Shown here one piece after another: positions 1 through 8,726 of a stretch of DNA of 64,000 nucleotides; position 1 is the first letter of the stretch; each line of letters begins with the position of its first letter. This stretch comes from Amycolatopsis iheyensis (lineage in GTDB: Bacteria; Actinomycetota; Actinomycetes; Mycobacteriales; Pseudonocardiaceae): NCBI RefSeq assembly GCF_024703995.1, contig NZ_JAMXQV010000019.1, forward strand, positions 1 through 64,000. The letters are read 5' to 3'. The position numbers were made by a program, and so were the translations under genes. The notes under the pieces are model-generated. The model was not told where the DNA came from. It saw nothing but the letters and a program-made list of their open reading frames with translations, and ran no database searches.

Positions 1-45
1 GTGCCGTGCCGTGCCGTGCCGTGCCGTGCCGTGCCGCGCCGTGCC
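1..45. repeat. GTGCC pentamer tandem repeat at window edge
   Basis: Seven perfect GTGCC units occupy 1-35. One variant unit (GCGCC) and another GTGCC follow to 45. The array touches the left edge, so its full length is unknown. The rest of the non-coding stretch to 298 is rich in imperfect CGGCGGCCGTGCCC-type repeats and shows no convincing gene. A pentamer is not a multiple of three, so length changes here would shift any reading frame. Confidence 0.85.
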
Positions 46-298
46 GGCGGCGAGCGCGGGGCGGCGGCCGCGGCCCCGCGCCGCGATCAAGGTCGTGTCC
101 GGCGGCGGCCGTGCCCTGCGGTGGCAGCTGTGTCCTGTGGCGGCGGGCGCTCCTCGCGATCGCGGCCGTGCCCGGTGGCGGCGGCCGTGCCCGGCAGCGC
201 CGATGAGCCGAGTCAGGCGCGCACCCCGCGGTCGGCTCACCGGCCACGCGCAACTACGCTGGCGGTTCACGCGACCTCGGCTGAAGGGGGACGCCGGC

Positions 299-1474
299 AT
301 GGCGGAGGCGACCGCGGTCCGGAGCCGCCGCCCGGCGAACCGGCGGGAACTGATCGTCGAGGCCGCCGCGGCCTTGTTCGCCGATCGGGGGTTCGAGTTC
401 GTCTCCGTCGGCGACATCGCCGAGCGGGTCGGGTTCGGGCCGTCGGCGCTCTACCGGCACTTCGCCGGCAAGGACGAGCTGCTCGGCGCCGCCGTCGACC
501 ACGCGCTCGACCGGCTCGCCGACGCGCTCGACGGGGTCACCGCCGGCTCCGACGTCCGGCGCCGGACCGTCGACGCCGTCGCCCGGTTCGCCCTCGACCA
601 CCGCACCGCCGCCGTGCTGTGGGAGCGGGAAGCACGCAACCTGCCGCCCGACGCCTTCGCGGCCCGGGCCGCGAAGCTGGCCGGGCTGCGGACCACCTTC
701 GTCGAGGCCGTCGAGGGCGCGCCGGCGCAGCTCGCCGGCCGGATGGCCTTCGCGATCCTGCTCAGCCCGGCGTTCCACCACGGCGTCCTGCCGCCGGCGA
801 AGGTCCGTTCGGTGCTGGCCGAGACCGCCTTCGCGGTGCTCGACGCCGAAACCACCGTCCCGGCGCCGTCGACCGCGCCGGTCCCGCCCGGCCTGGCCCG
901 CGGCACGAAGCGCGAGCAGATCCTGCAGACGGCGTTGCGCATCTTCACCGAGCAGACCTACTCCGGCACCGGCATGACCGACATCGCGGCCGCGGTCGGG
1001 CTGTCCGCGTCCAGCATCTACAACCACTTCGGCACGAAGGCCGAGATCCTGCTGGAGGCGCTGAACCGCGGCAACGGCTACCTGCAGGTCACCCTCGACG
1101 ACGCCCTCCGCGAAGCCGGCGACGAAGCCGCGGCGCTGCGCCGGCTGGTCGCGGTCTACTCGGCTTTCGCCGTCCGCCACAGCGGGTTCGTCGACGCCCT
1201 CGTGACCGAGCTGCGCAGCCTCGGCGACCAGGCCGAACCGCTGATCCAGGCGCAGCGGGACTACGTCGGCGAGTGGATCCGGCTCTGCGTCGCCACCCGC
1301 CGCGACCTGGACGAACCACGCGCCCAGTTCGTGGTCCAGGCCGTGCTCATGGCGGTGAACGAAATCGCGCGCGAGCGGACGCTGAGCCCGCTGCCGGGCA
1401 TCGACGCCGCCCTGGCCGAGCTGGCGACCGCGGCCCTGCTCACCCCGGACGGCGGAGCGGGTTCCGGGCGATGA
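299..1474 (+). CDS. Double TetR-family transcriptional regulator
   Basis: A 391-residue protein with two complete TetR units in one chain. The first helix-turn-helix lies at about residues 14-60 (ending SALYRHFAGKDELL) and the second at about 201-250 (ending SSIYNHFGTKAEILLEAL). Each is followed by a helical ligand-binding region. Ordinary TetR proteins are about 200 residues, so this is a tandem fusion that could act as a pseudo-dimer. The start is the ATG after AAGGGGG; reading open upstream is repeat sequence. It converges on an acyl-CoA dehydrogenase gene with a 35-nt tail overlap, so control of fatty-acid or steroid catabolism is plausible but inferred. Confidence 0.9.
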   Translation: MAEATAVRSRRPANRRELIVEAAAALFADRGFEFVSVGDIAERVGFGPSALYRHFAGKDELLGAAVDHALDRLADALDGVTAGSDVRRRTVDAVARFALDHRTAAVLWEREARNLPPDAFAARAAKLAGLRTTFVEAVEGAPAQLAGRMAFAILLSPAFHHGVLPPAKVRSVLAETAFAVLDAETTVPAPSTAPVPPGLARGTKREQILQTALRIFTEQTYSGTGMTDIAAAVGLSASSIYNHFGTKAEILLEALNRGNGYLQVTLDDALREAGDEAAALRRLVAVYSAFAVRHSGFVDALVTELRSLGDQAEPLIQAQRDYVGEWIRLCVATRRDLDEPRAQFVVQAVLMAVNEIARERTLSPLPGIDAALAELATAALLTPDGGAGSGR

Positions 1475-2600
1475 GCTGCGCGGCGATCACGTTGCGCTGG
1501 ATTTCGTTGGTGCCTTCGCCGACGATCATCAGCGGCGCGTCCCGGAAGTAGCGTTCGACGTCGTACTCCTTGGAGTAGCCGTAGCCGCCGTGCACGCGGA
1601 TCGCGTCGAGGGCGACCTGCATGGCGGTTTCGGAGGCGAACAGCTTCGCCATCCCGGCCTCCATGTCCGCGCGTTCACCGGCGTCGAGCTTCTCGGCGGC
1701 GTCGAGGGTGAGCAGCCGGGCGGCACGCATCTTGGTGGCCATGTCGGCCAGGAGGTTCCCGACGGACTGGTGCTTCCAGATCGGCTTGCCGAAGGACTCC
1801 CGTTCCTGGGCGTAGCGCACGGCGTCGTTCAGCGCGGCCTGTCCGACGCCCAGCGCCCGCGAGGCGACCTGGATCCGGCCGACTTCCAGGCCACGCATCA
1901 TCTGCGCCCAGCCCTGGTCCGGCGTCCCGCCGAGGACGGCGTCGCCGGGCACGGCCATGGCGTCGAAGACCAGCTCGCACGCCTCGACCCCGCGGTAGCC
2001 GAGCTTGGGCAGCTTCGGGGAGATGGTGAGGCCGTCGCCGGGCTCGACGAGCAGGACGCTCATCCCGCGGTGCGCCGGGGACGCGTCGCGGTCGGTGATG
2101 CAGAGCAAGCCGATCAGCCCGGAGTGGGCGGCGTTGGAGATCCACGTCTTGGACCCGGTGATCGAGTAGCCCTCGCCGGCGGGGTCGGCGTGGGTGCGCA
2201 TGGCCTGCAGATCGCTGCCGCCACCGGGTTCGGTGAGCGCCATGGTCGCGCGGATCGTGCCCTCGGCCATGGCGGGCAGGTACTTCGCTCGCTGCTCGGG
2301 CGTGCCGAACGTCTTGAGCAGGTACGTGATCACGGAGTGCCCGCCGATCGCGCCGGCCAGGCTCATCCAGCCCCGCGCCAGCTCCTCGGTGACCCGGGCG
2401 AAACACGCCGTGCTCACGTCCACGCCGCCGTGCTCGGCCGGGGCCAGGAGGCCGAAGAACCCCAGCTCCTTCATCTCGTCGATGAGCTCGGCCGGGTACA
2501 CGTCGTCGGCTTCGAACTCGCGGACGCGCGGGCGGACCCGGTCGTCGACGAACCTGGCCACCAGGGCCACCATCTGCGCTTCGTCGTCGGTCAGCGTCAT
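1440..2600 (-). CDS. Acyl-CoA dehydrogenase
   Basis: A 386-residue, full-length member of the FAD-dependent acyl-CoA dehydrogenase family, which makes the 2,3-double bond of acyl-CoA thioesters in beta-oxidation-type pathways. Visible signatures are MALTEPGGGSDL and KTWISNAAHSG in the middle domain, RVHGGYGYSKEYDVERYFRD near residue 340, and GEGTNEIQ close to the C-terminus, where this family binds FAD. The substrate cannot be told from sequence. The 3' end overlaps the convergent double-TetR gene by 35 nt. It stands alone, with 47 nt to the next gene upstream on the same strand. Confidence 0.92.
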   Translation of the reverse strand: MTLTDDEAQMVALVARFVDDRVRPRVREFEADDVYPAELIDEMKELGFFGLLAPAEHGGVDVSTACFARVTEELARGWMSLAGAIGGHSVITYLLKTFGTPEQRAKYLPAMAEGTIRATMALTEPGGGSDLQAMRTHADPAGEGYSITGSKTWISNAAHSGLIGLLCITDRDASPAHRGMSVLLVEPGDGLTISPKLPKLGYRGVEACELVFDAMAVPGDAVLGGTPDQGWAQMMRGLEVGRIQVASRALGVGQAALNDAVRYAQERESFGKPIWKHQSVGNLLADMATKMRAARLLTLDAAEKLDAGERADMEAGMAKLFASETAMQVALDAIRVHGGYGYSKEYDVERYFRDAPLMIVGEGTNEIQRNVIAAQLIARNPLRRPG

Positions 2601-2647
2601 CGCCCGATCTTCTCCCGGCGGCGCCGCTTGCGAAACCGCGGGCCCGC

Positions 2648-3679
2648 TCAGGCGGGCGTGCCCTCCAGGCGCCGGGTCAGCGGACCGGGCTCCTCGTCCT
2701 CGGGCAGGGTCTTCGGCAGCTTGTCGACCTTCTCGGCGAACTTCCCCCAGCCGTCGGCTTCGCGGAGGCGGAACTCGGCGGACGTGAAGTGCGGGTCGCG
2801 GATGTCGATGGTCGCCTTGGCGCCGGAGAAGAACGTCCGGCCGTTCTCCGTCGTGATGTCGGTGACCACGCCTTCGAGGGACTTCGCCAGCCGGTCGCCG
2901 GCCGCGGCCAGGTTCTCGCGCAGCTCCGCGACCTTCGGGGTCGACTCCGCGATGATCTTGTCGGGCTGGGTGGCCGCCAGCACCTCGTTGCGCTCCTGGA
3001 TGTCGCCGACGACCTGCCGGACCACCTGGAACAGCGCGATCGGATCCTTCTTCGCCTCGTACGCGGCGAGCGCGCCGTCGAACATCTTCACCTTGAACTC
3101 GCGCTTCGTGGTTTCCGCGAGCGCCGCCGCGTCGGTCAGCGCGTCGGTGAGGGCGGCGGAGAACTGCTCCGCGTTGTCCTCACCGGTGCGCACCAGCAGG
3201 TTGTACTGGGTGAGCACCTCCTGCAGCAGCTTGACGGCGGCGTTCTGGTTCCGCGCGAACGTCTTCAGCTCGCTGAGCTTGTCCAGGACCGCGACCGCCG
3301 CTTTGCCCTCCCAGTCGCCGAGGCGATCCTTCGCGTCGTCCATCCGGTCCAGCACGCCGTCCGCGCCGTAGGCCGCCTGCTCCAGCTTCCCCAGGGCGGC
3401 GTCGACGCCGTTCAGGTGACTGTCGTCGATCGGGCTCACGTGCCCGTGCAGCTGCCCCATCAGCGTGTAGACGTCCCACACGGCGTCCTTCTTCTTCGCC
3501 GCGTCGATGGAGACTTTCTTGACGTACTCCTCGGTCTGCTGCTCCGCGGGGCCGCCGATGCCGGGCAGCACCGGTTCCGGCGATTGCTGCAGCAGGATCC
3601 GCGCGCACCGGTCGATGACGTCGCACAGGCGCAGGAACTCGGTCATCAGCTGCTGCTGGAGGTCCTCGAACTTCGCCAT
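2648..3679 (-). CDS. Predicted helical protein of unknown function
   Basis: A 343-residue protein I do not recognise. It is rich in Lys, Glu, Ala and Leu and should be almost wholly alpha-helical (for example KKVSIDAAKKKDAVWDVYT and LGKLEQAAYGADGVLDRMDD). There is no signal peptide, membrane segment or catalytic motif. It starts two bases after the stop of the 108-residue gene upstream, so the two are co-transcribed. The pairing of a short helical protein with a longer one recalls ESX/type VII secreted pairs, but no WxG motif or T7SS secretion gene is visible here, so that link is weak. Confidence 0.75.
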   Translation of the reverse strand: MAKFEDLQQQLMTEFLRLCDVIDRCARILLQQSPEPVLPGIGGPAEQQTEEYVKKVSIDAAKKKDAVWDVYTLMGQLHGHVSPIDDSHLNGVDAALGKLEQAAYGADGVLDRMDDAKDRLGDWEGKAAVAVLDKLSELKTFARNQNAAVKLLQEVLTQYNLLVRTGEDNAEQFSAALTDALTDAAALAETTKREFKVKMFDGALAAYEAKKDPIALFQVVRQVVGDIQERNEVLAATQPDKIIAESTPKVAELRENLAAAGDRLAKSLEGVVTDITTENGRTFFSGAKATIDIRDPHFTSAEFRLREADGWGKFAEKVDKLPKTLPEDEEPGPLTRRLEGTPA

Positions 3680-3681
3680 GG

Positions 3682-4008
3682 TCAGCCTTCCTGGCCGTCG
3701 GCGCGCGCGTACAGCGTCTTGATGTTCAATAACGCGTGCTGGGCGTACTCGAGCTGGTCGGTGAGGTGCTTCTGCCGCTTCTCGACGATGTCGGCGAGCT
3801 CCGCGATGCAGGTCTCGAGCTTGCGCAGCGGCAGGTCCGAGGTGGCGCCCCGCAGCAGGTCGTCCAGCGTGCAGCCGTCGGTGAACTCGATCCCCGCGCG
3901 GCCGACGTGCAGATAGCCCGCGCGCTTGCGGGCGTCCTCGGCAGCGGTGCCCAACGCGCCCGCCGCGCTCGCCAGCCCACTCAGGTCGACCTTGAAACCG
4001 TCACCCAT
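3682..4008 (-). CDS. Small helical WXG100-like protein
   Basis: 108 residues. The N-terminus, FKVDLSGLASAAGALGTAAE, resembles the first helix of ESX/WXG100 or YbaB-size proteins. A central TDGCTLDDLL segment and a second long helix follow (LETCIAELADIVEKRQKHL). No WxG turn is seen, so the family assignment is tentative. The ATG is preceded by GAGAGGAG at good spacing, which rules out the longer upstream reading. It is translationally linked to the 343-residue helical protein, and the two probably act together. Confidence 0.75.
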   Translation of the reverse strand: MGDGFKVDLSGLASAAGALGTAAEDARKRAGYLHVGRAGIEFTDGCTLDDLLRGATSDLPLRKLETCIAELADIVEKRQKHLTDQLEYAQHALLNIKTLYARADGQEG

Positions 4009-4026
4009 TCCCGCTCCTCTCGCGGG

Positions 4027-4117
4027 TCCCACCCTGCCGTCCGGGTGGGAGGTGACGCGAGCGCAACCCAGGCCAATGTCCGGTCTTGGCCAGTGCCGGC
4101 CCCGGGTTGGGGCCGGC
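4027..4117. promoter_or_regulatory. Divergent intergenic region with two inverted repeats
   Basis: The 187-bp gap between the helical-protein operon and the nuclease/helicase gene holds two perfect inverted repeats. One is TCCCACCC/GGGTGGGA (4027-4034 and 4043-4050, 8-nt spacer). The other is GCCGGCCCC/GGGGCCGGC (4095-4103 and 4109-4117, 5-nt loop). The first has the size and spacing of a protein operator and the second could form an RNA hairpin. No clear -10/-35 pair is visible. Confidence 0.45.
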
Positions 4118-4195
4118 CGCCGGCGCTGCGACGCACCGGCGTGTCCGGCCGGTCTGCTCCGGCCGGGGGTACGCCGCGTGTCAGACTGCCCGGCG

Positions 4196-7100
4196 ATGCA
4201 CACCCCAGCCGATCTCGCCGACCTGCTCGAATGCGAACACCGCAGTGTCCTGAACCAGGCGTCGGCCGCGGGCCTGCCCGGGGCGCCGCGGCCCGTGCCC
4301 GACCCGGCCGCCGACCGGCGTGGGCGGGCGGCCGCGCGGGCGATGCTCGCCCGGCTGCACGGGGAAGGCCACGACGTCTTCGAGATCGACACCGCCGACC
4401 GCGTCGCCGCCGCCGAGACCACCGCGGCCGCGCTGTGGTCGGGTGCGGCGGTGATTTCCCAGGCCGTGCTGCACGACGAGGACTTCTCGGGGACGGCGGA
4501 CTTCCTGATCCAGGACGCCGAAGGCCGCTACGAGGTCTACGACGCCGAACCCGCCCGGCAGGCGAAGCCCGCGGCGGTGGTCCGGCTGGTCGCGTTCGCC
4601 GACGCGCTGCGCCGGGCCGGCTGGCCGACCGGCCCGCACGTCCACCTGCGCCTGGGCGACGGCGGCACCCGAAGCCTAAGGGCCGAGGACTTCCGGCCCC
4701 TGGTGGACCGGCTGGCAGGCCGGCTGCGCGGCCGTCAGCCGATGCTGCCGACTCCGTTGTGGGCCGACGAACGCCCGGCCTGCGCCGGCTGCGGGTACGC
4801 CCGCCACTGCGCGTCGGCGCGCGAAGCCGACCGCGACCTCCTGCTCGTCGCCGGGATGCGTGGTGACCAGCGCCGCAAGCTCACCGCCGCCGGGCTGGGC
4901 TCCATCGACGCGCTCGCGGCGGCGACGCCGGGCGACCGGCCGCGGGACCTGTCGCTCACCTCCTTCACCACCCTGCGCGCGCAGGCCGCGCTCCAGGTGC
5001 GCCAGGACACCACCGGCGAGGTCAGCTACGAGGTCGTCGACGCCGACGCCCTGGCCGCCCTGCCGGCACCCACGCCCGGAGACGTCTTCACCGATCTCGC
5101 GGGTGACCCGCACGCGCTGGCGGGCGAAGGGCTGGAGTTCCTCTTCGGAGCCCTCACCCCCGGCAGCGACCAGCGCTTCACACCGTTCTGGGCGCACAGC
5201 CGCGCCCAGGAGAAGCGTGCCTTCGAGGAGTTCGTCGACTTCGCCGCCGCGCGGGTCGCCGAGCACCCCGGCTCGCACGTCTACCACTACGGGCCGTACG
5301 AGGTGACCGCGGTCAAGCGGCTCGCGGCCGTGCACGGGACCCGCGAGGAGACCGTCGACCAGCTGCTGCGCGGCGGCGCCCTGGTGGACCTGCACACGGT
5401 CGTCCGCAAGGCGCTGCGGGTCTCGCAGCGGTCGTACTCGATCCGGCACCTCGAGCCGCTCTACCGGCCCGGCACCCGCGAGGGTGACGGGAAGACCGCG
5501 CTGTCGGACGTCGAGGCGTACGAGGAGTACCTGCTGCTCGCGCGGTCGGCCGAGCCGGGCCGGGCGGAGGAGGTCCTGCGCGGCATCGCCGGGGACAGCG
5601 AAGAGGACTGCGTCTCGGCGTTGCGGTTGTTCGAGTTCCTCCACCAGGTCCGCGCCGACGCCGGCATCGATCTCGCTGTCCCGGAGGAGGAATCGCCCGA
5701 GGACGCGCTGCTGCGGGAGGCCGAGGAGGACGTCGCCGCCCAACGCCGGGCCGAGCGCGCCGCGCGGCTGGCCGCCCTGGTCGACCCGCTGCTCGACGGC
5801 CTGCCGGACGATCCGGCCGAGTTCACCGCCGACGAGCGGGCGCGGGCGTTGCTGGCGGCCGCGGTCGGCTACCACCGGCGCGAGACCAACCCCGCGTGGT
5901 GGGAGTACTTCCGCCAGCTGGCCGCGCCGCTCGGCGACCTCGAGGTCGACACCTCGTGCACCGTGCCGGTGTCGCTGGACGCGGGGGAGTGGGTCCCGCC
6001 GGCCGGGCGCGTCCGGCTCGCGAAGCGGACCGTGGTCATGGCGTGCGACCCGGACCGGCCGCACCCGTTCGCGCCGGGCGACGAAGTCCGGCTGCGCTAC
6101 GCCGGGATCACCCGCGACGCCAAGGTCGCGGCCGCGTCGGCGGTGGAGCTGACGCTGGAGGAGAGCTGCCCGCCCGACGCGACCACTGCCGACCGGCCGT
6201 CCGCGGTGCTGCCGGGCAGCCCGGTGCGGCCCTCGCCCAAGGACGAGGCGGTCGCCGACCTCGCGCAGCTGGTCGTCGACGCGCTCCCGCTGCTGCCCCG
6301 CCACCCCGGCGTCGACCTGCTCCGGCGGACCCCGCCGCGGCTGCGGGGCGGCGCTTTGCCCGAGCCGGGCCCCGATCTGGTCGCCACCGTGATCGAGGCG
6401 GTCGAGGCCCTCGACGGCTCGACGCTGGCGGTGCAGGGGCCACCGGGCGCGGGCAAGACGTTCCTGGCGGGCAAGCTGATCGCCCGGCTCGTGCGGGCCG
6501 GGCACACCGTCGCCGTCACCTCGACCAGCCACAAGGCCGTCGAGAACGTGCTGAGCGCGGCGAAGAAGAGCGCTCCGGAGCTGCCGTGCGCCAAGCGCGC
6601 GAAGCGGGCCCCGGACCCGGCCGCGCCGTGGGAGCAGCCGAAGAGCAACCCGGCGCTGGTGAAGTGGCGGGCCGAGCACGACACCGGGCACCTGGTCGGC
6701 GGCACGGCGTGGACGTTCGCCAACGCCGCGATCCGGGAAGAGCCGTTCGACCTGCTGATCATCGACGAGGCCGGCCAGTTCGCCCTGGCCGACGCGCTGG
6801 CGGTGTCGATGTGCGCGAAGAACCTGCTGCTGCTGGGCGACCCGCAGCAGCTGCCGCAGGTGGTGCAGGGGACGCACCCGGCGGGCGCGGAGGCGTCGGC
6901 GCTGGGCCACCTCATCGGCGAAGCCGACATCATGCCGGCGGCCCTCGGCTACTTCCTCGACGAGACGCGGCGCATGCACCCCGCGGTGTGCGAACCGGTG
7001 TCGAAGCTGTCCTACGCAGGCCGCCTGCGGGCCCACCCGTCGGCCGCCGAGCGCGCCCTCGCGGGCGTCCCCGCCGGGCTGTACCTGGCCGAGGTCGACC

Positions 7101-7600
7101 ACCACGGCAACACGACCCGCTCGGTGGAGGAAGCCGCGGCGGTCGTGGACATCGTCACGGCCCTGATCGGTCGCGTGTGGACCGACCACGGCGCCGACCG
7201 GCCGCTGGCCGACACCGACATCGTCGTGGTGGCGCCGTACAACCTGCAGGCGCGGACGGTGACGCGGGCGTTGCAGGACGCCGGTTTCCCGGGCGTGCGG
7301 GTGGGCACGGTCGACCGCTTCCAGGGCCAGGAGGCTCCGGTCGTGATCACGACGATGACGTCGTCGTCGGCGGTCGACCTGCCCCGCGGCCTCGACTTCC
7401 TGTTGTCCCGCAACCGGCTCAACGTCGCCCTCTCGCGGGCGCAGGTCCTGGCGGTGCTGGTGTGCTCGGCCAAGCTGGTCGAGGCGGACATCCGCACGGT
7501 GGAGCAGATGCGGCTGGTGGCGGGCATGATCGGCCTGCTGGGCGACGCGCGGCCCTGGACGTCCACCGCGGTGGAACACCCGGGTCCCGCCGCGAGTTGA
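4196..7600 (+). CDS. TM0106-type RecB-like nuclease fused to SF1 helicase
   Basis: A 1134-residue two-part enzyme. The N-terminal half is a TM0106/RecB-type nuclease region ending in a cysteine cluster (CAGCGYARHC, Cys196, 199, 205) that could hold an iron-sulfur cluster. The C-terminal half is an SF1 DNA2/NAM7-like helicase with Walker A GPPGAGKT at 748-755, Walker B DEAGQ at 857-861, GDPQQLPQ, VDRFQGQE and a final NRLNVALSRAQ. It probably unwinds and cuts nucleic acid in repair; some relatives occur in defence islands. ATG 4196 is used here; an in-frame GTG at 4178 is an alternative. The next gene follows after 7 nt. Confidence 0.88.
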   Translation: MHTPADLADLLECEHRSVLNQASAAGLPGAPRPVPDPAADRRGRAAARAMLARLHGEGHDVFEIDTADRVAAAETTAAALWSGAAVISQAVLHDEDFSGTADFLIQDAEGRYEVYDAEPARQAKPAAVVRLVAFADALRRAGWPTGPHVHLRLGDGGTRSLRAEDFRPLVDRLAGRLRGRQPMLPTPLWADERPACAGCGYARHCASAREADRDLLLVAGMRGDQRRKLTAAGLGSIDALAAATPGDRPRDLSLTSFTTLRAQAALQVRQDTTGEVSYEVVDADALAALPAPTPGDVFTDLAGDPHALAGEGLEFLFGALTPGSDQRFTPFWAHSRAQEKRAFEEFVDFAAARVAEHPGSHVYHYGPYEVTAVKRLAAVHGTREETVDQLLRGGALVDLHTVVRKALRVSQRSYSIRHLEPLYRPGTREGDGKTALSDVEAYEEYLLLARSAEPGRAEEVLRGIAGDSEEDCVSALRLFEFLHQVRADAGIDLAVPEEESPEDALLREAEEDVAAQRRAERAARLAALVDPLLDGLPDDPAEFTADERARALLAAAVGYHRRETNPAWWEYFRQLAAPLGDLEVDTSCTVPVSLDAGEWVPPAGRVRLAKRTVVMACDPDRPHPFAPGDEVRLRYAGITRDAKVAAASAVELTLEESCPPDATTADRPSAVLPGSPVRPSPKDEAVADLAQLVVDALPLLPRHPGVDLLRRTPPRLRGGALPEPGPDLVATVIEAVEALDGSTLAVQGPPGAGKTFLAGKLIARLVRAGHTVAVTSTSHKAVENVLSAAKKSAPELPCAKRAKRAPDPAAPWEQPKSNPALVKWRAEHDTGHLVGGTAWTFANAAIREEPFDLLIIDEAGQFALADALAVSMCAKNLLLLGDPQQLPQVVQGTHPAGAEASALGHLIGEADIMPAALGYFLDETRRMHPAVCEPVSKLSYAGRLRAHPSAAERALAGVPAGLYLAEVDHHGNTTRSVEEAAAVVDIVTALIGRVWTDHGADRPLADTDIVVVAPYNLQARTVTRALQDAGFPGVRVGTVDRFQGQEAPVVITTMTSSSAVDLPRGLDFLLSRNRLNVALSRAQVLAVLVCSAKLVEADIRTVEQMRLVAGMIGLLGDARPWTSTAVEHPGPAAS

Positions 7601-7607
7601 CCCTGGC

Positions 7608-8381
7608 ATGAGCCAACTCGTGGACCGCACGATCACCGCACTCCGAGCCGAGCACGACGACCTCGCCGGCCTCGTCCGCACCCTCACCGACGACCAGCTG
7701 GCCGCGATCGGCGGCGCCGCGGAATGGACGGTCGCCCAGACCCTGTCCCACCTGGGCAGCGGCGCCGAGATCGGCCGGGCACCCATCGCCCGGGCCGCCG
7801 GCGAGCGCGTCGAGGCCGAAGAGAACCAGACGATCTGGGCCCGCTGGGACGCGTCCGAGCCGCGCGCGCAGGCCGAAGGGTTCCTGGAGTACAACAGCCG
7901 CTGGCTCGACACGGTCGAGGCGCTGACGGCGGAGCAGCGCACGTCGCTGACCGTCGACCTGGGTTTCCTGCCGGAGCCGGTGTCCTTGGAGACGGCGCTG
8001 GGCATGCGCCTGAGCGAGGTGGCGAACCACTCGTGGGACGTCCGGGTGGCGTTCGACCCGGACGCCGAGGTGGCCGCGAACTCGGCGGCGGTGCTGGTGG
8101 AGCTGCTGACCGGACCGGTCGGGTTCCTGCTGGGGTTCCTGGCGAAGCCGGCGGAGCTGCCGAGCCCGGCGTCGATCGCGATCCCGGGCGGCGGTCTGGT
8201 GGTGTCCGACTCGGTCAGCCTGGTGCCGGACCTCGAGTCCCCGTCGGCGACGTTCAGCGGCTCGGCGGCGGCGTTCGTGCGGCTGGTCAGCGGGCGGTTG
8301 AAGGCACCGTACGACAAGGGGATCGACGTGGCGGGCAATGTGACGCTCGACGAGCTGCGCCGCGTGTTCCCCGGCTTCTGA
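7608..8381 (+). CDS. Maleylpyruvate isomerase / mycothiol-dependent-type enzyme
   Basis: 257 residues of the DinB-like four-helix-bundle family (MDMPI N-terminal type), whose members often use mycothiol as cofactor in actinobacteria. Visible metal-site candidates are the His in LSHLGSGAEI (about residue 47) and the Glu and His in LSEVANHSWDVRVA (about residues 138-146). Together these fit the three-ligand divalent-metal site of the family. The substrate is unknown. It begins 7 nt after the nuclease/helicase stop, so it is probably co-transcribed, though a functional link is not obvious. Confidence 0.82.
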   Translation: MSQLVDRTITALRAEHDDLAGLVRTLTDDQLAAIGGAAEWTVAQTLSHLGSGAEIGRAPIARAAGERVEAEENQTIWARWDASEPRAQAEGFLEYNSRWLDTVEALTAEQRTSLTVDLGFLPEPVSLETALGMRLSEVANHSWDVRVAFDPDAEVAANSAAVLVELLTGPVGFLLGFLAKPAELPSPASIAIPGGGLVVSDSVSLVPDLESPSATFSGSAAAFVRLVSGRLKAPYDKGIDVAGNVTLDELRRVFPGF

Positions 8382-8462
8382 CGCCGGTCCGCGGTGTAAC
8401 GGCCGCGGCGCGCCGGGCGACCACAGAGTGATCGAACGGGCACGTGCCGGACTGGAGGAACC

Positions 8463-8726
8463 GTGGAACTCTTCTGGGTCGGGCTCGGCCTGTTCGCCGC
8501 CGGCGCCATTCTGAACGCCGCCGGTTGGCAATGGCACCGGCGCGCCAAGCGGGGCATCGACGCCGGGCTGCTGAAGTGGCTCGTCGGAGTGCTCTCCGAG
8601 TGGTTCGGGATGCTGACCGGGCCCGACCACACCGGCGGCCAGCGCCTGGCCGCGTTCGGCTCGATCCTGAGCGCCGTCGGCCTGGTGCTGGCCATCGTGG
8701 GCATCGGTGTCTGGGCCACCGCATGA
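8463..8726 (+). CDS. Small two-helix membrane protein of a CHAT protease operon
   Basis: 87 residues starting at a GTG behind a strong GGAGG. It has one hydrophobic segment at about 3-22 and another at about 64-86, joined by a basic linker (HRRAKRG) and a short amphipathic stretch. This suggests a small hairpin inner-membrane protein. No family recognised. Its stop overlaps the next ATG (ATGA), so it is translationally coupled to the second membrane protein and through it to the CHAT protease. A role as membrane sensor, anchor or effector partner is inference from this context. Confidence 0.8.
   Translation: MELFWVGLGLFAAGAILNAAGWQWHRRAKRGIDAGLLKWLVGVLSEWFGMLTGPDHTGGQRLAAFGSILSAVGLVLAIVGIGVWATA

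Noticed and set aside
1..298. Possible CRISPR array or upstream extension of the TetR gene through the repeats
   Set aside because: Units are 5 bp without spacers, and the predicted extension is low-complexity Arg/Ala/Pro sequence with no similarity to TetR proteins.
2648..4008. Type VII secretion locus
   Set aside because: No EccC-type ATPase, mycosin or membrane component is near, and the small protein lacks WxG.
4676..8719. A 1347-codon reading frame on the minus strand opposite the nuclease/helicase gene
   Set aside because: It is antisense to a gene with clear helicase motifs and has biased Arg/Pro/Ala/Gly composition without any domain; it is a high-GC shadow frame.
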